64,000 nt of DNA from the NCBI RefSeq assembly GCF_021155775.2, contig NC_060238.1:23714470-23778469 (forward strand), in the 5' to 3' direction. The stretch comes from Neodiprion pinetum (lineage: Eukaryota > Arthropoda > Insecta > Hymenoptera > Diprionidae). A program made the translations under genes and the position numbers. This document shows positions 12,864 to 26,000 of the stretch, in pieces; position 1 is the first letter of the stretch; each line of letters begins with the position of its first letter. Below the pieces are notes generated by a model that saw only the letters and a program-made list of their open reading frames with translations, searched no databases and was not told where the DNA came from.

Positions 12864-13305
12864 GGCGGGGTTGAAGTTCCAAATTTAAAAAGTTCCGAAA
12901 GTGCTTAATTCCGAGTTATTTGGTCGCGAAATTTGAAGCAAATGAATCAAACTTTGGAAAGCCGACGACTCAAGATTTTGAAATGCAAGATTTTGAAAAT
13001 TCAAGTTACGACAGAGCAGAATTCCGAAAAGTAAAGTTTCGATGGATTAAAATTTGGAAAATCAAAATATACTCACACGGCGTAATTTACTCGACGAGTT
13101 GGTGAAAAAAATGAGAAAAACAAAACAAAGAAAGATCAAATTGGTGAAATTTCACAGAGCCAGAAATTCACGGAACTGAAAATCTTGGATCATTTGGAAT
13201 TTCAATGTTTCAGATTTTTAAATATTCTCATTCCGATTCCTTTACTTCAAATTTCGCGCTTTCGGAACTTTTCAAATTCGGAATATCAACCCCGACCCAA
13301 AGCTC
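12864..13305. repeat. Inverted repeat with about 75-bp arms
   Basis: GGGGTTGAAGTTCCAAATTT near 12866 is mirrored by AAATTCGGAATATCAACCCC near 13285. Both arms carry AAAAGTTCCGAAAG and CGAAATTTGAAG. The left arm has about 25 extra bases between these blocks. Weaker inner pairing (CAAGATTTT) suggests the whole 440 bp was one foldback element. Confidence 0.7.
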
Positions 13306-14356
13306 CTCGCCGTGTGATTCTCCGATAAGAAATACCATGGAAATTCATTTCGTTCTGTTACCCGGCAATAATAATACACACGCATGTTTCCCCAAGAATT
13401 TTAGAACCGAGTTTAAAAAAAGCTTTCGAAGATGCATTTGTGAGTTTGAAAGCTTTCGAAATTCGCTACAAACGCCTTGTAGCAGTCTATACAGCTACAC
13501 CCATACAAACCGGTTGTTTACCCTACAAGTGCGGGGAGGATTACAGTCGAACAAGTTCCGAGAATATCGTAACTTCCGCTCGACTTCCTAGGACGTTATA
13601 GAGAAGGAGAAAAGAAAATCCATAGCGCAAAGTAAACGGGAAATTGAAAAATGACCTGATTTTTCCGCAAGCTCGAAATACTTCAAAGCTTGCATGTTAC
13701 AATTCAATTCGATTGATCGAGTCGTTCTAATTACAGGTAAAAAAAAGGGACCGGAAAGCGTCCGAATAAAAATTTGTAAAAAGAAAGAGAGAAGAAAAAA
13801 AAACATAAAAAAAAAATACTACTAAAAGCTTTTTTCCTTTTAATCGCGAACGTTTGCGAAAATTTCCGTATAATATTCATCGACGATGTAATATGTGAAA
13901 TTAAATTTTTCGCAATCGTTCTCTGAAGCAACGTTGTCCAACGATTCGCGTATTTGCAGCTTAGGAAGGAATGATTACTGAGTTCAGACCGAGATTATCA
14001 AAATTACAGACGACCGCGTATTGCGAAGCGAACCCGCGAATTTTTCAGAAGTTATAAAAAAAAAAAAGAAAGGAGATTCGTGACGAGGCGAGGATTCAAT
14101 TTATGCTTCGCGAAGCCGCGACGACGCCCAAAACCAATTACTGCATCTACCAACTTATGTACGTTTCAACGTCTTCGTCCTCGCATTTTTTTCTTTTTTT
14201 TTTTTTTTGGCAGCGTTCGTTTTTTTTCTTCACTCTTCATCATCGCATCGTAAAGAGAAATTCAAATACCGCAAATGCGGTCTTATTATTCCGTAGCTGC
14301 GTCGCAACTTGAAAGGAAGATGAAGAATAATTATGAAAATATTGTAGAAGAAATTG

Positions 14357-14358
<2 letters not shown>

Positions 14359-14397
<39 letters not shown>
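14359..14397 (+). repeat. (AT)19 microsatellite
   Basis: 39 bp of alternating A and T. Another (AT)n lies at 14530-14551. Confidence 0.95.
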
Positions 14398-14400
<3 letters not shown>

Positions 14401-14685
14401 GAAAATTTGAACTGAACTTGAAATCTTGTCTGCGGATTAAAAATTTCTCCGTGACTAATTGCAAGTGGCTGAAAATAATCGAACGAAATCAATGAACCCA
14501 AAAGCTAGACGAGGTGTTCCAGATACATTTATATATATATATATATATATTTGTTGGATCAGCCTCGATTCGAGTTGCGTAATCGAAAACAGGTTTTTCA
14601 ATCTCGCTCTCGGCTGACAATTTCTGTCAAGTCGATGCTGCAGCTGCTACCGCGTGTCAAAATTCATCCGTATTCATTATCTATG

Positions 14686-14760
14686 TATGGAGAATTCCAT
14701 GCGAACCCAACCAACGTCTGGCGAACCTCACAGTTTTTGATTTTGTTCAGATTTTTTTTA
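14686..14760 (+). repeat. Interspersed repeat family B, copy 2
   Basis: ATGGAGAATTCCATGCGAAC, then CCAACCAACG and TTTTTGATTTTGTTCAGA, followed by poly-T. Same block order and spacing as 4991-5063. The element is too short here to classify. Confidence 0.7.
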
Positions 14761-15384
14761 TTCAACCGTTTATCATTATTCACAATTATTTTGAAAAGGA
14801 ACTTTTTCATAATACATATATATATATATGTATGTATGTATATTATGACTGTACACTCAAAGAAAGTTACAATCCGTCGATAAGTATCTCTCGTGTAAAA
14901 ATTCGCACACTTGTACAAATCGAGCGACGATTCCTTGCAGAGTAAAATCGAGAAACGACTCGAACCGGTTTTATTTTTATATAAATAAGCGTTGAATAAT
15001 AATTACACTCTCTTCGGGAAGGAGGACAAGAAGCAACAGAAAAAAAAAAAATAGAGAAAACGAAAAGTATGAAGAAATCAAAATCTACGGTCGATTCCGT
15101 TGTTTGTTGCACGCCTGATTTTTTTATTTATCTACTTTTTTTTCTTGTTCAATTTCTTAGAGATTGACGTCTTGGCAAAATAATTTTCGAATTTTTCTTG
15201 AATAAATGAAATATCATTTCCCGACGATGAGTTATGAGTAAGAATATATTTGCCGAATCAGCTGCAAAGCAATCATATGTACATGTGAAAAATTAGAAAC
15301 GATTTATATTATATTCCAAAGAGAATTTTATATTCCAAAGAGAGGATAGGGAAAAATAGAAAAAAAAAATTTCTTAATTGCCCC

Positions 15385-15500
15385 GTGCAGAAATTTTTTA
15401 ATCACCAGAACAATATTCAAACAGTTTTTTTTTTTTTTTTAACGATACCTGTTTTACCGAATTTTTCCAGTTACCGTAACAAATGAAATTTTTCACGGTG
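15385..15500 (+). mobile_element. MITE family A, copy 4, internally deleted (about 116 bp)
   Basis: Retains a left end related to CACTGAAAGAAATTTTTA and the complete right 90 bp: CAATATTCAAACAG, an expanded T run, AACGATACCTGTTTTACCGA, then CCGTAACAAATGAAATTTTTCA and CGGTG. The roughly 310-bp interior is missing. Both ends kept with the middle lost is the usual structure of an internally deleted element. Confidence 0.7.
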
Positions 15501-16800
15501 TCGTTCGAAATTCAAATTGCATATCATTCTTTTTTTTTTTCTCTCTCTATAAACTTGGAACCTGCGGTGTGAGAACGGAAACTTCGCAGGCTGGCTCATG
15601 GCCAGTCTAAGGCGCCGTGACTTTCGTTGTTTTTTCTTTTAAATATTTACCAAACTATAGCGGAAGAAATGCAGAAATCGACGTACATACACAAGTATAA
15701 ATATATTCGATTCAAAGAAAAGTAAGCAAAATTTATCCTAAAATTTTTATGCGTCGCTGAATCGAATGTCGAATATTCTTAAACCGTCGCTTGTAGATCT
15801 CGGTAAGAATATATAATATTTGTTCGGTAGAAAAGCTAGACTTCGTGCTTGGTTTGAAAATATTCCCTTTTACATTTACATAATGTACGCATATATAGGT
15901 ATGTATAATACATACGTATACTTATATATATATATATATATATATATTTGTATGTATATGTATTATTATGTATATGTACATGTATATGTACATGTATACA
16001 CGCACACACACTTATCGAAAGGGAAGAATATGGAAGTTGGCAGCTTTTGTCTTTGAAAGAATGGCTAATATCAGCGGGACGACGGTTTTCAAGCCTTACG
16101 AATCCATCTGCGCAGCGAGCTTTCGAGCTTCGCTTTTTACGCCTCTGACACTCGCTGACGCCCAGCTGAGAACGGCCTAAATTACTTTTAGGTTGAAAAA
16201 ACCCCCGTTCCCTTTACCTCGCACTGTTCACCAAGTAATTACCGAATTCATACAGAACAAGGAATTTTCTCATCGCTCTTCGTCATCTTTCTAAAAACAA
16301 AACACGACGTTTTGGCTAATAGAATTATTAAATTCATGCCAATCGATGACTGATGTGAAATATTTATCAAATTCATGATGATTGAACGGAAACGGATGAA
16401 CAAATTAATGGAAAATCGATACTATGTTCGTTGAATTTCAGTGGTAGGCCGATACATGTGTTTAATAGAAATAGAAACACAACGTCTGATTGAAATTGAA
16501 ATCAATACCACGTACTGTGTGAGAGAGAGAGAGAGAGGGAGAGTGAAGGGGACGATGATCCCCGTGATAATCGAAGCATACATATATGAGGGAGTAATTC
16601 GTGGCATAGATGCCAATCAGTTGTAATTAGTAATTAGCTTGTAACCATAAACTCGGGGCTGCTGAAAGCAATGCGCGATTCCGGTTTCGCATGGCCAGCA
16701 AATTTATACCTACATGTGTATGTACATTAGTGCCGACTGTGAACGAATGCATATATCGAAGGTATTATTGAATATCAGCAAAAACCAACAAACCGCCGAT

Positions 16801-16829
16801 AATTACGGTCATTAATTATAACCGTAATA
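16801..16829 (+). repeat. Small hairpin in AT-rich DNA
   Basis: ATTACGGT and ACCGTAAT flank an 11-nt A/T loop. A short stem of unknown role. Confidence 0.5.
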
Positions 16830-17546
16830 ACCGAATCCTCGAACATCTCCGTTACCGATGTATAACAAAATAATAATCATACAGCCGTTAGCTGCTTTTC
16901 GATTATTTACTCGCGATTGTTTTAGTTTAGTTTCAATTTTCCGCATGCGTTTCGAACACGCTGCGAATTAATGATCGATGAGCAATTTGCGTCTAAATTT
17001 TCTTTGCCACAAATTTTTTCCAACACTTTTTTATCTCGTTGCCTCAAATTTAAAACGAACTTTAATTATTCTTAATATCGATTCTACCGTCAAGTTGTTA
17101 CACGTATATAATACTGCTGAAGTATTTGAGCATTGATGTCGGTATTTTTTTTTTTCGCTTTTATTGTCATTTTGTTTTGTCAAAAACCACGATCGCTCAA
17201 AAATTCTGACTTTTATGATAATTTTAACCGTTAATTCGAAAAGAAACGGCTACTTTCCAATTCAGAAAATTTCGTAAAAAGTAGATCTGTAAATAATCAT
17301 GAAGTATTGGCTATAAACCGAAATTTCCAAAAGCCATTCCACTAAATTCAACAAAAAGAAAAAAAATAAGAATTCGATCGCAGAATTCTTCACATATGTT
17401 AGAGAAAGCGAAAACTAATTAAAAAAAAAAAAAAAAACACCTCGCGCACGAGTAAAAGCTCGTTAAAAAAAAAAAATCTGCTGGGGCGCCAGTCTGAATA
17501 AAAAGCACAAAATAAAATTCCTGCAAGTATAAAATTAGATGTATAC

Positions 17547-17548
<2 letters not shown>

Positions 17549-17580
<32 letters not shown>
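17549..17580 (+). repeat. (TA)n microsatellite
   Basis: About 32 bp of alternating T and A. Similar tracts occur at 3049-3080, 15924-15947, 22555-22573, 37052-37074 and 61511-61544. Confidence 0.95.
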
Positions 17581-17583
<3 letters not shown>

Positions 17584-19145
17584 TGACGGGGTTGAGCTTT
17601 TCCCGTGCAGAATTTGCTTTTGGGGTTGTGAAAAGTTTTGGGTTATAAAAATTCCTCCCTTTTAATCAACTTTCCGATAGCCTCCGAGAAAAAATTAGGT
17701 AGGGGGGGTCGAAGCAGAGAAGAGATAAAAATAAAAAGAAGAAAAGAGTTTTCATTGGTCGTTCGTCAGGCGAAATTACGAGAAGAGAGAAAGAGAGAGA
17801 GAGAATTTCGAGGGTAGTTTCGTAACGGTGGTGGAAGAAATTGGAAGAGCTTTAACCTGAATCGGCCTCGCTTCTCATCGGGAGAAGGGTAAAAGTAAGC
17901 TACTTCTTAGAAGAACCACCCCGACGCTAAATCCCCTCGATATCCAACGGCATTATGGGGAGGGAGGGGTAAAGAATTAGGAGACCTCGGCCATCAGCGC
18001 CATGGTAAAAGCCTCGACGTGATTTTGCCAATATTTTCTGATTTTATTTTTCAAACGTTTTGAATTCAGTTTTTGGTTGCACATTTTTTTTTTTTTTTTT
18101 TCAGGAATCAAAATTATTTCTAGCTTGCGTAAAGATCAATAAATTTTTACATTCGCACTCACCGTTTCAAGCCAATTCTCTTCGTTCCAAAAGCCACGAT
18201 AATCGTCCCACTTATGGTTGGCGAAAATTCCTGAAAAAAGCAAAGAAACGGAGTAATTAGCTTGAGGAAAAAACGAGAATTGAAATTCGAATGAACAACT
18301 TGTGTCGATATTCGGTATTTGTACGAAGAAGGTGAAATTAATTTAGTTGTTTTGAACAAAAGTTGTGTAAAATACAACAGATTGAAAAACCGACGAATTC
18401 GCGTTAATCTATATTATATTACCCAAGTCGAAAAAAAATTTGTACAATTCAAAATTGCTTCAAATTATCTCCCTTGCAACGAGATTGTTTGATAGGAAGA
18501 ATTTTTTTTAAATCGAACCTACAATCGTTCTCTATTTCGCTGTTTTAATACGCCAATCGGAAATGTTTAATTGCCTTGAGAATTTCAACACAAATTATTC
18601 CACCTGACTAGAGCAGCTCAAACTTTGACGCCGGCTAATTAGGAGCTAAAATATACAAAGACTGAAATACAATATACAAAGATTACGGCGGTGTCTCTGA
18701 CTCTGACGCCTGTCGTAATGAAACTTGGAGTTGATTCTTGGAAGGTTTAATCGTCACCGTATCTGGGAAAGACAAACGCTTCGGGTGACACTTTCCTCGT
18801 ATCTTTTGATCTCGTTTCCTCCGTGAAACGGGATCTTCTATTTCTTTCAGGGAGAAAAAAAATTATCGGAAACTTGGCGAAAGCTAAAGGTTGAAAAAAC
18901 TTTCAGGCTAACCGTTTAGGTGTAATCGAGAATCGACGACCGATTCGCGAAGCTCTGATTTACGGAAAAGCTTAATTGTTCCGAGTCAAATTTTATGAAA
19001 AGATAGTATTTTCTGGCTTTTGGGAAAACAAATGACAAAAATTCATCACAAAAACGAGTCGTTGCATTCCTCTTCCCAATTCTTCAAATTGATAAACTCA
19101 GCTCGACCCCCTCTATTATCCCTATCAGTTCGGTCACTTAGTTCT

Positions 19146-19158
19146 GGGACACCCTGTA
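19146..19158 (+). other. GGGACACCCTGTA motif, possible transposon-end scar
   Basis: This short motif resembles ends of DNA transposons common in insect genomes. A related near-palindrome, GGTACACCCTGTGTACC, lies at 20961-20977. No element body could be delimited at either site. Confidence 0.25.
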
Positions 19159-20149
19159 GAGGCGGCTTGTTACACGTTTATGCAAATTCGAACCCTTTAG
19201 ACTTAAGTGAAAGTTCACCCAAGTACTCGACCGGAGAATTTCTCTTCCGCGAATTCTCGGGATGAACCTACTATTCAGAAATCACGAATAAATTCATCTC
19301 CAGCTCCTTGAACTTCAACGATTTCTGTAACGTCGAGTTCAACATTTTACTCCGAAATTATTCACCGCTTTTATTTTTATTCTTTCATTTGTTACTCTTT
19401 CTTCTACTTCTACAGACGGAAATTATAGAGTCGAAACGATTTTTCCTGCCAATTAATTTTCTCGTCAGAATTATACGAATTGTATTTTTATTGACATGAA
19501 ATGAAAAATATTGCCATCGAGTTTCTAAGCGTTCGTTGATTTGTTATTCCGTATTTGATGTAACTTTGTAAATTGAACTACTTTCTTTCTTTCTTTTTTC
19601 TTCTTTCCTACATTAATATTTTTTATTTATTTTTTTTCTTTACCTTTCTGTGATTCGGTTGCAATGTAAAATGTATCGAAATTCAATTATAATTATAATT
19701 TTTCATTTTATAACGAGTATTCCATTTATCGATCATAATTTTTGCCTACTCAAATTCTATCGGTATAATAATATCTATGAACGCTGACTTTTTTAATTTC
19801 GCCAAAACTAAGGTACGGTAATCAGCTTGCGTAGGAGAAGAAGAAAAAAAAAAAAAAACTGAATTCGTTAATGAAAACAGGGATCGGATACGCTTCAACA
19901 ATTTTCTCGAATGACATTTACGCGGCGATGAGAATTTTATCAGGTATCCGGCTGAAATTCGATCTTTTCCCATTCCGGATGAGTTTCGACTTCGCACCAA
20001 ACTGTCCCAGGGTTCAAAATACGCGTTTCAAAATTAATTCGATCCCACCAAATCGAGTTTCGATTATAATTCCCAGAAAAGCCTAATTTTTGCGAATCTG
20101 ATTCCAGATCGAGACGCGATTCGAAAGATCTCTCAATTTATTGAGCTTT

Positions 20150-20880
20150 GACCGTCTCTACATTTTATCTTATCTTATTTTATTTCATTGATACGTTACT
20201 TTTCTACTATTATATGTTTTTGTTTTGTTATATTATGTTAAATTTCTATACTGCTTTGGAGGACTTGTCTCAAGATAAATGAATCGTAATTCTAATTTTA
20301 TTGCTCGTATTTTTACATTTATTTTTTATTTGTCATTTGATTTATTTATTTACCCATTTCTTAATTTTTTCTCTCGACTTATCGTTCATTTTCGTTTTAT
20401 TTACCTCCATCTTCTGTTTTCTCTCTTCTTAATTGTCTTCTACTCCCTACAACTCTAGTTTTAATTTTAATTCTAGTTTGCTGTTTTAAACACACATTTC
20501 ATGTCATATCATTATATGTATTTTACATGTCATTACAGGACTTGTGCTTGCATAAATAAACGCTTCTCTCTCTGTCTCTCTATTATTTTTATCTACGTAT
20601 CGTTGTATGTTATTTATTTATATTCATTTATTTACTTATCCGTTTATTCATTATTTTTTTTTTTTTGTTTTCCTCCTTAATTTTTATCTATTTACTACCC
20701 ATTATTCTTCTATTTATTTTTATCCGTTAACTCTCTCTGCTTTTGATATCTTTTCTAACTTTGGTTTTAATCTTGTTGTTGCTTTTATTGTAATTTGTTG
20801 TATTGTGATTCGTTACAATATACCCATGCACATTTCACGTTTATACGCGTGTCTATATACCGCCTAAAAGGACTTGTCCC
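20150..20880 (+). repeat. Three diverged T-rich repeats ending in GGACTTGT
   Basis: GGACTTGT occurs at 20261, 20538 and 20870, each preceded by a T-rich stretch of about 280-330 bp and followed by an A-rich ATAAATGA/ATAAATAA/ATGATTAAA tail. The second and third also share CACATTTCA-GT. The shape recalls repeated 3' ends of a non-LTR retrotransposon, but no reverse transcriptase is present, so the class is unproven. Confidence 0.5.
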
Positions 20881-22773
20881 AGAATGATTAAAGGTCTCTC
20901 TCTCTCTCTCTCTCTCTTTCTCACTCTATATCACCCCTATCAACTTGATCCCTTATTTTTGGTACACCCTGTGTACCACAACTCGGTACCGCTCCGTATT
21001 CTCAACGAGCGATTCTCTCGGTACGCGAGGGCTAAATGAGCCGAGAATTCAGCCCTTATCACGCAAATCCCTTCGAGCGCAGGTCTCGGTTTTTTATTTC
21101 ACCCTAAGCCTGAGACTGAGACTTAAGCCTCGTGTAAGAAGGACGAGGAGGAGGAGGAGGAGGAGGACGAGGATGTCGCATTAAAGCGCGTGCGCTCGTC
21201 TTATACGCGCACATACTCGTATTTACACACATCCTTGGTGGGAAAAAAACAAACAAACAAAAAAAAAAAAAAAGGAAGAAGATATTTATACCTCAACCCT
21301 GACCTTTGAGGGCCGACCTGCACCCCTTTCCGCCACTTTTCACCGTTAAGCTCACGCACTTGAATTAATTTCACAGTTTAATCTTGAAACTCGAGAGAGA
21401 GAACTTGGGGCTAAGTGAGGGTTGGTTTAATTTACACACCGACGCTTCTCTCTCTAGCTCTCTTCTATCTCAATGCAGGGGGTTAATTTTCCCTCCGCAA
21501 ATCCGGTTTATCATTGTTTACTCGAAGCACCGGGATAACGTATCTTTCGTATGTTGTTGCATTATTCATACAGCGAATATTTATTCGCAGGTGAAAAATT
21601 TTAAAAAGTTCAATTAAAGGTCAGAAATCTTTGCTTTAAATTAATGAATAATTTCCGAATCGAATTAAACCGTTTTATTTACGTCAAATTTCCACATCTC
21701 GCGGTCCTAGATTTATGGTGCATCTTATGATGCCAAAAAAAAAAAAAAAAAAACCTACGAGTGTATGAAAAAAAAAAAAAAGAAAAAACACGAAGCGGCG
21801 CACGTAGAAGCGAACATCTCGGTATTTCTCGGCAGAGAAATAGTTTTACACAGAATGTACGAAATTGAACAGAACTGAGAACGGGTTTCATTTGTTTTCA
21901 AACGCTGCAAGCTCTCATGTACAATAAAGCTGCACTTTTCACGGAGAATTCCATTTCCTTCCACTTTTCTTCGTTCCGCGGTAAAACACAGGCGAAATGT
22001 AAAAATGAAATTCCCTTCTCGAAATGGCCGACGAAAATTTATTTGATGAAATTTCACTCTACAAAGGAGGAAGAAGGAAATTTTTAAATCCAATAAGAAA
22101 AAGAAGCCTTAGAATCATTATTTTCTTCTCCTTTTCATCACTGTTCATTTATCCGCAAGTTAGACGATCCGAATTGAAATTGTAGGATTGCGGGGAAATA
22201 ATGTCGAATCAAACGTATCGCTCCGCGCGATTTATCGCGATATTTTCGGTACAAGGAAAACCGTGCAGGGATAAATAAAGTGGTGTCTGAAAAGCTGCAA
22301 TGTCGGGGTGAATGGGTGAGCTTGCGGGAGGCGAGGAGAAGCTTGCAGGTGGTAAATTATCGGTCGCATGTGGCCTGAAAGCACAGTGGCTAATTTACTG
22401 TCTTCCATACCGGAAAAGTGCAAAGAACCGGACATCGGATCCCTTCCGCAAAGAGGAGAACAAGAGAGGAGACGAAGAGAGCGGAAAGATAATGAAAGGT
22501 TATTACACGTGAAACTCAAAGTGAGGGAATTTTCCATCGTACGTTATACGCATACATATATATATATATATATTATATGTACATTGTATACACGTGTATA
22601 TATGTAAGGTTTTCATATCGCGTCGCGCAAACTCTCTCAATGTATATTAATAAGGTGAAAATAATTCCTCGGAAGAATTCGAGCTCCGACGAAATGTCAA
22701 CGACCAAAACCTTCGGCGCCAGGGGTTCATCGCTTACTCATCGATTTCATGTATACCTGATTTCAATATTACA
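20881..22773. other. Gene-free sequence, partly GC-richer
   Basis: Includes (CT)n at 20895-20917, a GAG-repeat block at about 21142-21172, poly-A pairs near 21736 and 21769, and a GC-richer A/G block at 22290-22500 with no recognisable product. Confidence 0.5.
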
Positions 22774-23070
22774 GGGATTTCAAGGAATTACAAAGGATTT
22801 CAAAAGATTTGAAATCATTTCGGAGGATTTTTAAATATTACAAGAGGCTTCATGGGATTTCAAAGAGCGTCAAAAGATATTTTAAAAGATTACAGATGAT
22901 TTCAAAAGATTTCAAAAGATTACAAGAGGATTTATTTGTAGGATTTCAAAGGATGTCAAAAGATTTTAAAAGATTACAGATGATTTCTAAAAATTTTAAA
23001 AGATTTCAGAAGATTTCGAAAAACTTCAAGAGATTTTACAAGATTTCCGGAAAAGTATAACAGATTTCAC
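22774..23070 (+). repeat. Short-period minisatellite (about 10-11 bp, AAAGATTTCA-like)
   Basis: About 27 imperfect repeats of (A)AAGATTTCA or variants. A higher-order unit is visible: TTTTAAAAGATTACAGATGA occurs near 22881 and again near 22967. The periodicity keeps a Lys/Phe/Arg-rich frame open at 22809-23060, which I regard as a by-product. Confidence 0.85.
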
Positions 23071-26000
23071 GAGTGATTAAACCCCTCGAAAATTTTTAGT
23101 CATCGATTGGAAATCTGTGTGCAAAGTTACGAGATAACAAAACAGATTTTGCGATAAGGTGAAGAGAAGTTTTGGGATTCTTGTTTGGTATTTCTTCTTT
23201 ACTTTTTTGTTTGTTTGTTTGTTTTTCTGCATTAGTGGGGGATCGATTGTATACAGAAAAATAAATGCGAACAAAGAAGTAATCAAGAGAGAAGAATGTT
23301 AGGTAAATAATGTACAAACCTGTGTAAAAACATAAGACGGCCAATTAGCAGGAGAAATAATGTAATACGAGAAATTGGAAACAGACGCGAGTCGACTATC
23401 CAAGGGTGCGGATCAATACAAAGAAAAAAATACTCGCTGTTTTTTTTTTCAATACAAGAATAGATTGTGTAACGAGTCGAGATTTGAGACGAATAAAGAA
23501 CGTTCGATGTAGCAAATGTTCTTGAAAAGAGAATGAATAACCGAGTCACAGGTGAAGCGGAATCAAAGTTTTGCAATTTTTGTTGCAAAATTTTATAGTC
23601 TTTGTTTTTGATTTTCAGTTTCATTACCGTTCGGATTGATATTGCTTTTTCCTTTTTCCCTCGTTTACCGTTTCACGGTGAAATTAGATACGGCAGAACC
23701 GAGAAACACTGAGAAGAGAAATAATAAATTCAAACCGACGACGAGACGGAGAAGAAGACAAATATTGACGCCTGATTGTTTCGAGATATTCGGAGACACG
23801 AAGGACACGGCAAGTTGTAATCTGCGAAATATTGTTGCGAAATTTCTGGCAATCTTCACGAAATCACGGCGCCATTTAGAGAGGAGCCCAACCTTAAGGT
23901 GTAACGAGATCGAGGCGTGAGAGAACACCGTGGATAATAATAATTCAACGAATGAATTGCGTGAGTGCGAATAAATTTTTATATTTAATCACGTATAATG
24001 TGTAATTACATTTCTTTCTTTTTTTCTTTTCTATTTTCAATTGTGTTACTTTTAATTTCTATTTGTTTCACTTATTTTTTTTTCTTTCTTTTCATTCTGT
24101 CATTTCAACATCATTTTTTCAAATATTTGTTTACATCTCTGCAATAGGTTGATAATTAACTCAAGTGAATGAATATGCATAATGATAATATCAAGATAAG
24201 CAGGTATTCAACGGCTGTACAAAATATGTAAATACATAATGAAATTGTGTGTTGTACGAGAGGATTCTCCCAGGCAAAATCCGTTAGAATTCCTCTCTGA
24301 TTTTCTTCTCGTTGTTCGGCGTTTTTTTTTTTTTTTCATTTTTTCTTTTTTTATCTTCTCTTTTTTTTATTCTTCCTCATCTACGTCAAGCAAGTCCTAA
24401 ACTCGTTGAGTTGTGAAATATATTCGCAACGAGGAACCTGAAGATGGAGAAGAAAAAAACTTCTTCCAGTCGTTAATTTTCCATTGAACTGAAATTTATC
24501 ACACGACCGTCGATGCGCGGAAATAAAAGAATGGGAAGAAATTGGAAAAAAAATAAAAAAAAAAAAACCAGCGACAATAATAATCGGCGAAGAAAAAGTA
24601 GAGGGAAAAACAAAAACTAGATCTCCAAGAGACGATGAAGTACGCATAATACGATAGAAAGCGTAAAATAAAGTAAAGAAGAAAAATGACACGGCAATTC
24701 GTCTTGTTAAAATTTACCAACCGGCGAGTTTCCAACGCCGTGAACAATAAAGCTCTCAAGCTTTTGTTTTCCCTCCGATAGTCTTCAACATTTCCATTTA
24801 TTTATTCAATCCTCTTCCTTTTCTATCCTACTCTCATTGTTATTTCCTCCGATTTCGCACTGAATTACTTTTCTTTGATTCTATTCCTCGTTCTACGATT
24901 TTATTTTCCAATTTTTTTCTTCGCCGTGTTCTTCCTTCCTTCTTATTCCTCTCGTTACCATTTCATTTATTCTCTTGCCACTTTTAAATAGAAGAATAAA
25001 TTGCGAAATTCATATGTTACCTGAACCGTTCACAGCTCTGTACCTAAGCGTATATCAACACCGGGTTAAAAAAGTTCTCATATTATTTCATACTCGTGTA
25101 AACTTGTATATAAACAGTAAAATCAGACAAAGAGTCAGACATCGGTATCATTCCGACATTCGAGAAGCGCTGTAAAAATATGAGCAATAATGACCGAAGT
25201 GTAAAAATTTCGAGTCCTTGAGTAAAATTTACACACACACGCACACACGCACATATGTATATATACGTATACTTACGTTAATTAGCTTATTAATGATGAA
25301 TTATTATAACCCTATTCTCATATGTGATTCTTGCGCCATATTTTTTTATCACCATTTTTTCTTCGTCATTATTAACAACGTTATACGCGATTATATTATA
25401 TTATGTTTATACATATTCACCCTGAATTGAGTAAGTGTATTAAATCAGCAAACAAAACAGCTGAGACGTGTGACTTGGAAATATAACCAACACGTCGCGT
25501 GGGAGAAAATTTTTGCACAATTCTTACTCAGCGAAATACGTGAATAAGTATGATATATCGTGTATTACGCATTCCTATATCGTATTCTCTTGGTACAATA
25601 AATAATACTCTGTATATCCTTGCAAGCTTCACGGTTCCGTACGTTTCGAATTATTTTTAAATTTTCTTACTTAAACTTGTGCGTCAAATGTGTAAGTAAA
25701 TAAAACAACCGCGGTAAGAAAAACGATTTCAACAATCGTTGGAATTATTATAGTATTTCTTTGATTATTTCATAGCTGTAATTAGATAAGCGATGAAATT
25801 TTTCCGCATATTTGAAAGCTCTTGAAAATTTGTTCGATTATTTATTTTTCTTTTGCTAAAATTCACAGAGAAACGACCGCGCTTTGACTCCAAATTCAAA
25901 TCGTTTGGACGGTCGGTCACACGAATTGAGATTTTGGGGAGTAAATTAATCGCAAGCTCGATCCAACCCGCGGCTTTTGACAAATCCAAACATCATAACG

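Larger units (their letters stand above)
13306..15384. other. Gene-free sequence with AT microsatellites
   Basis: Holds (AT)19 at 14359-14397, (AT)n at 14530-14551, repeat family B copy 2, and a 15-bp duplicated word TATATTCCAAAGAGA near 15310 and 15330. No gene is recognised. Confidence 0.5.
15501..20149. other. Gene-free, mostly unique AT-rich sequence
   Basis: Contains TA/TG repeats at 15890-16010, a balanced-composition patch at 16020-16185 with an unrecognised frame, (TA)n at 17549-17580, a G-rich GGTAGGGGGGGT at about 17698, and the GGGACACCCTGTA motif. No gene could be supported. Confidence 0.5.

Noticed and set aside
22809..23060. Lys/Phe-rich repetitive frame
   Set aside because: Explained by translation of the AAAGATTTCA minisatellite.
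22774..23070. Possible CRISPR-like array
   Set aside because: The repeats are only about 10 bp, degenerate and without spacers, and the genome is eukaryotic.
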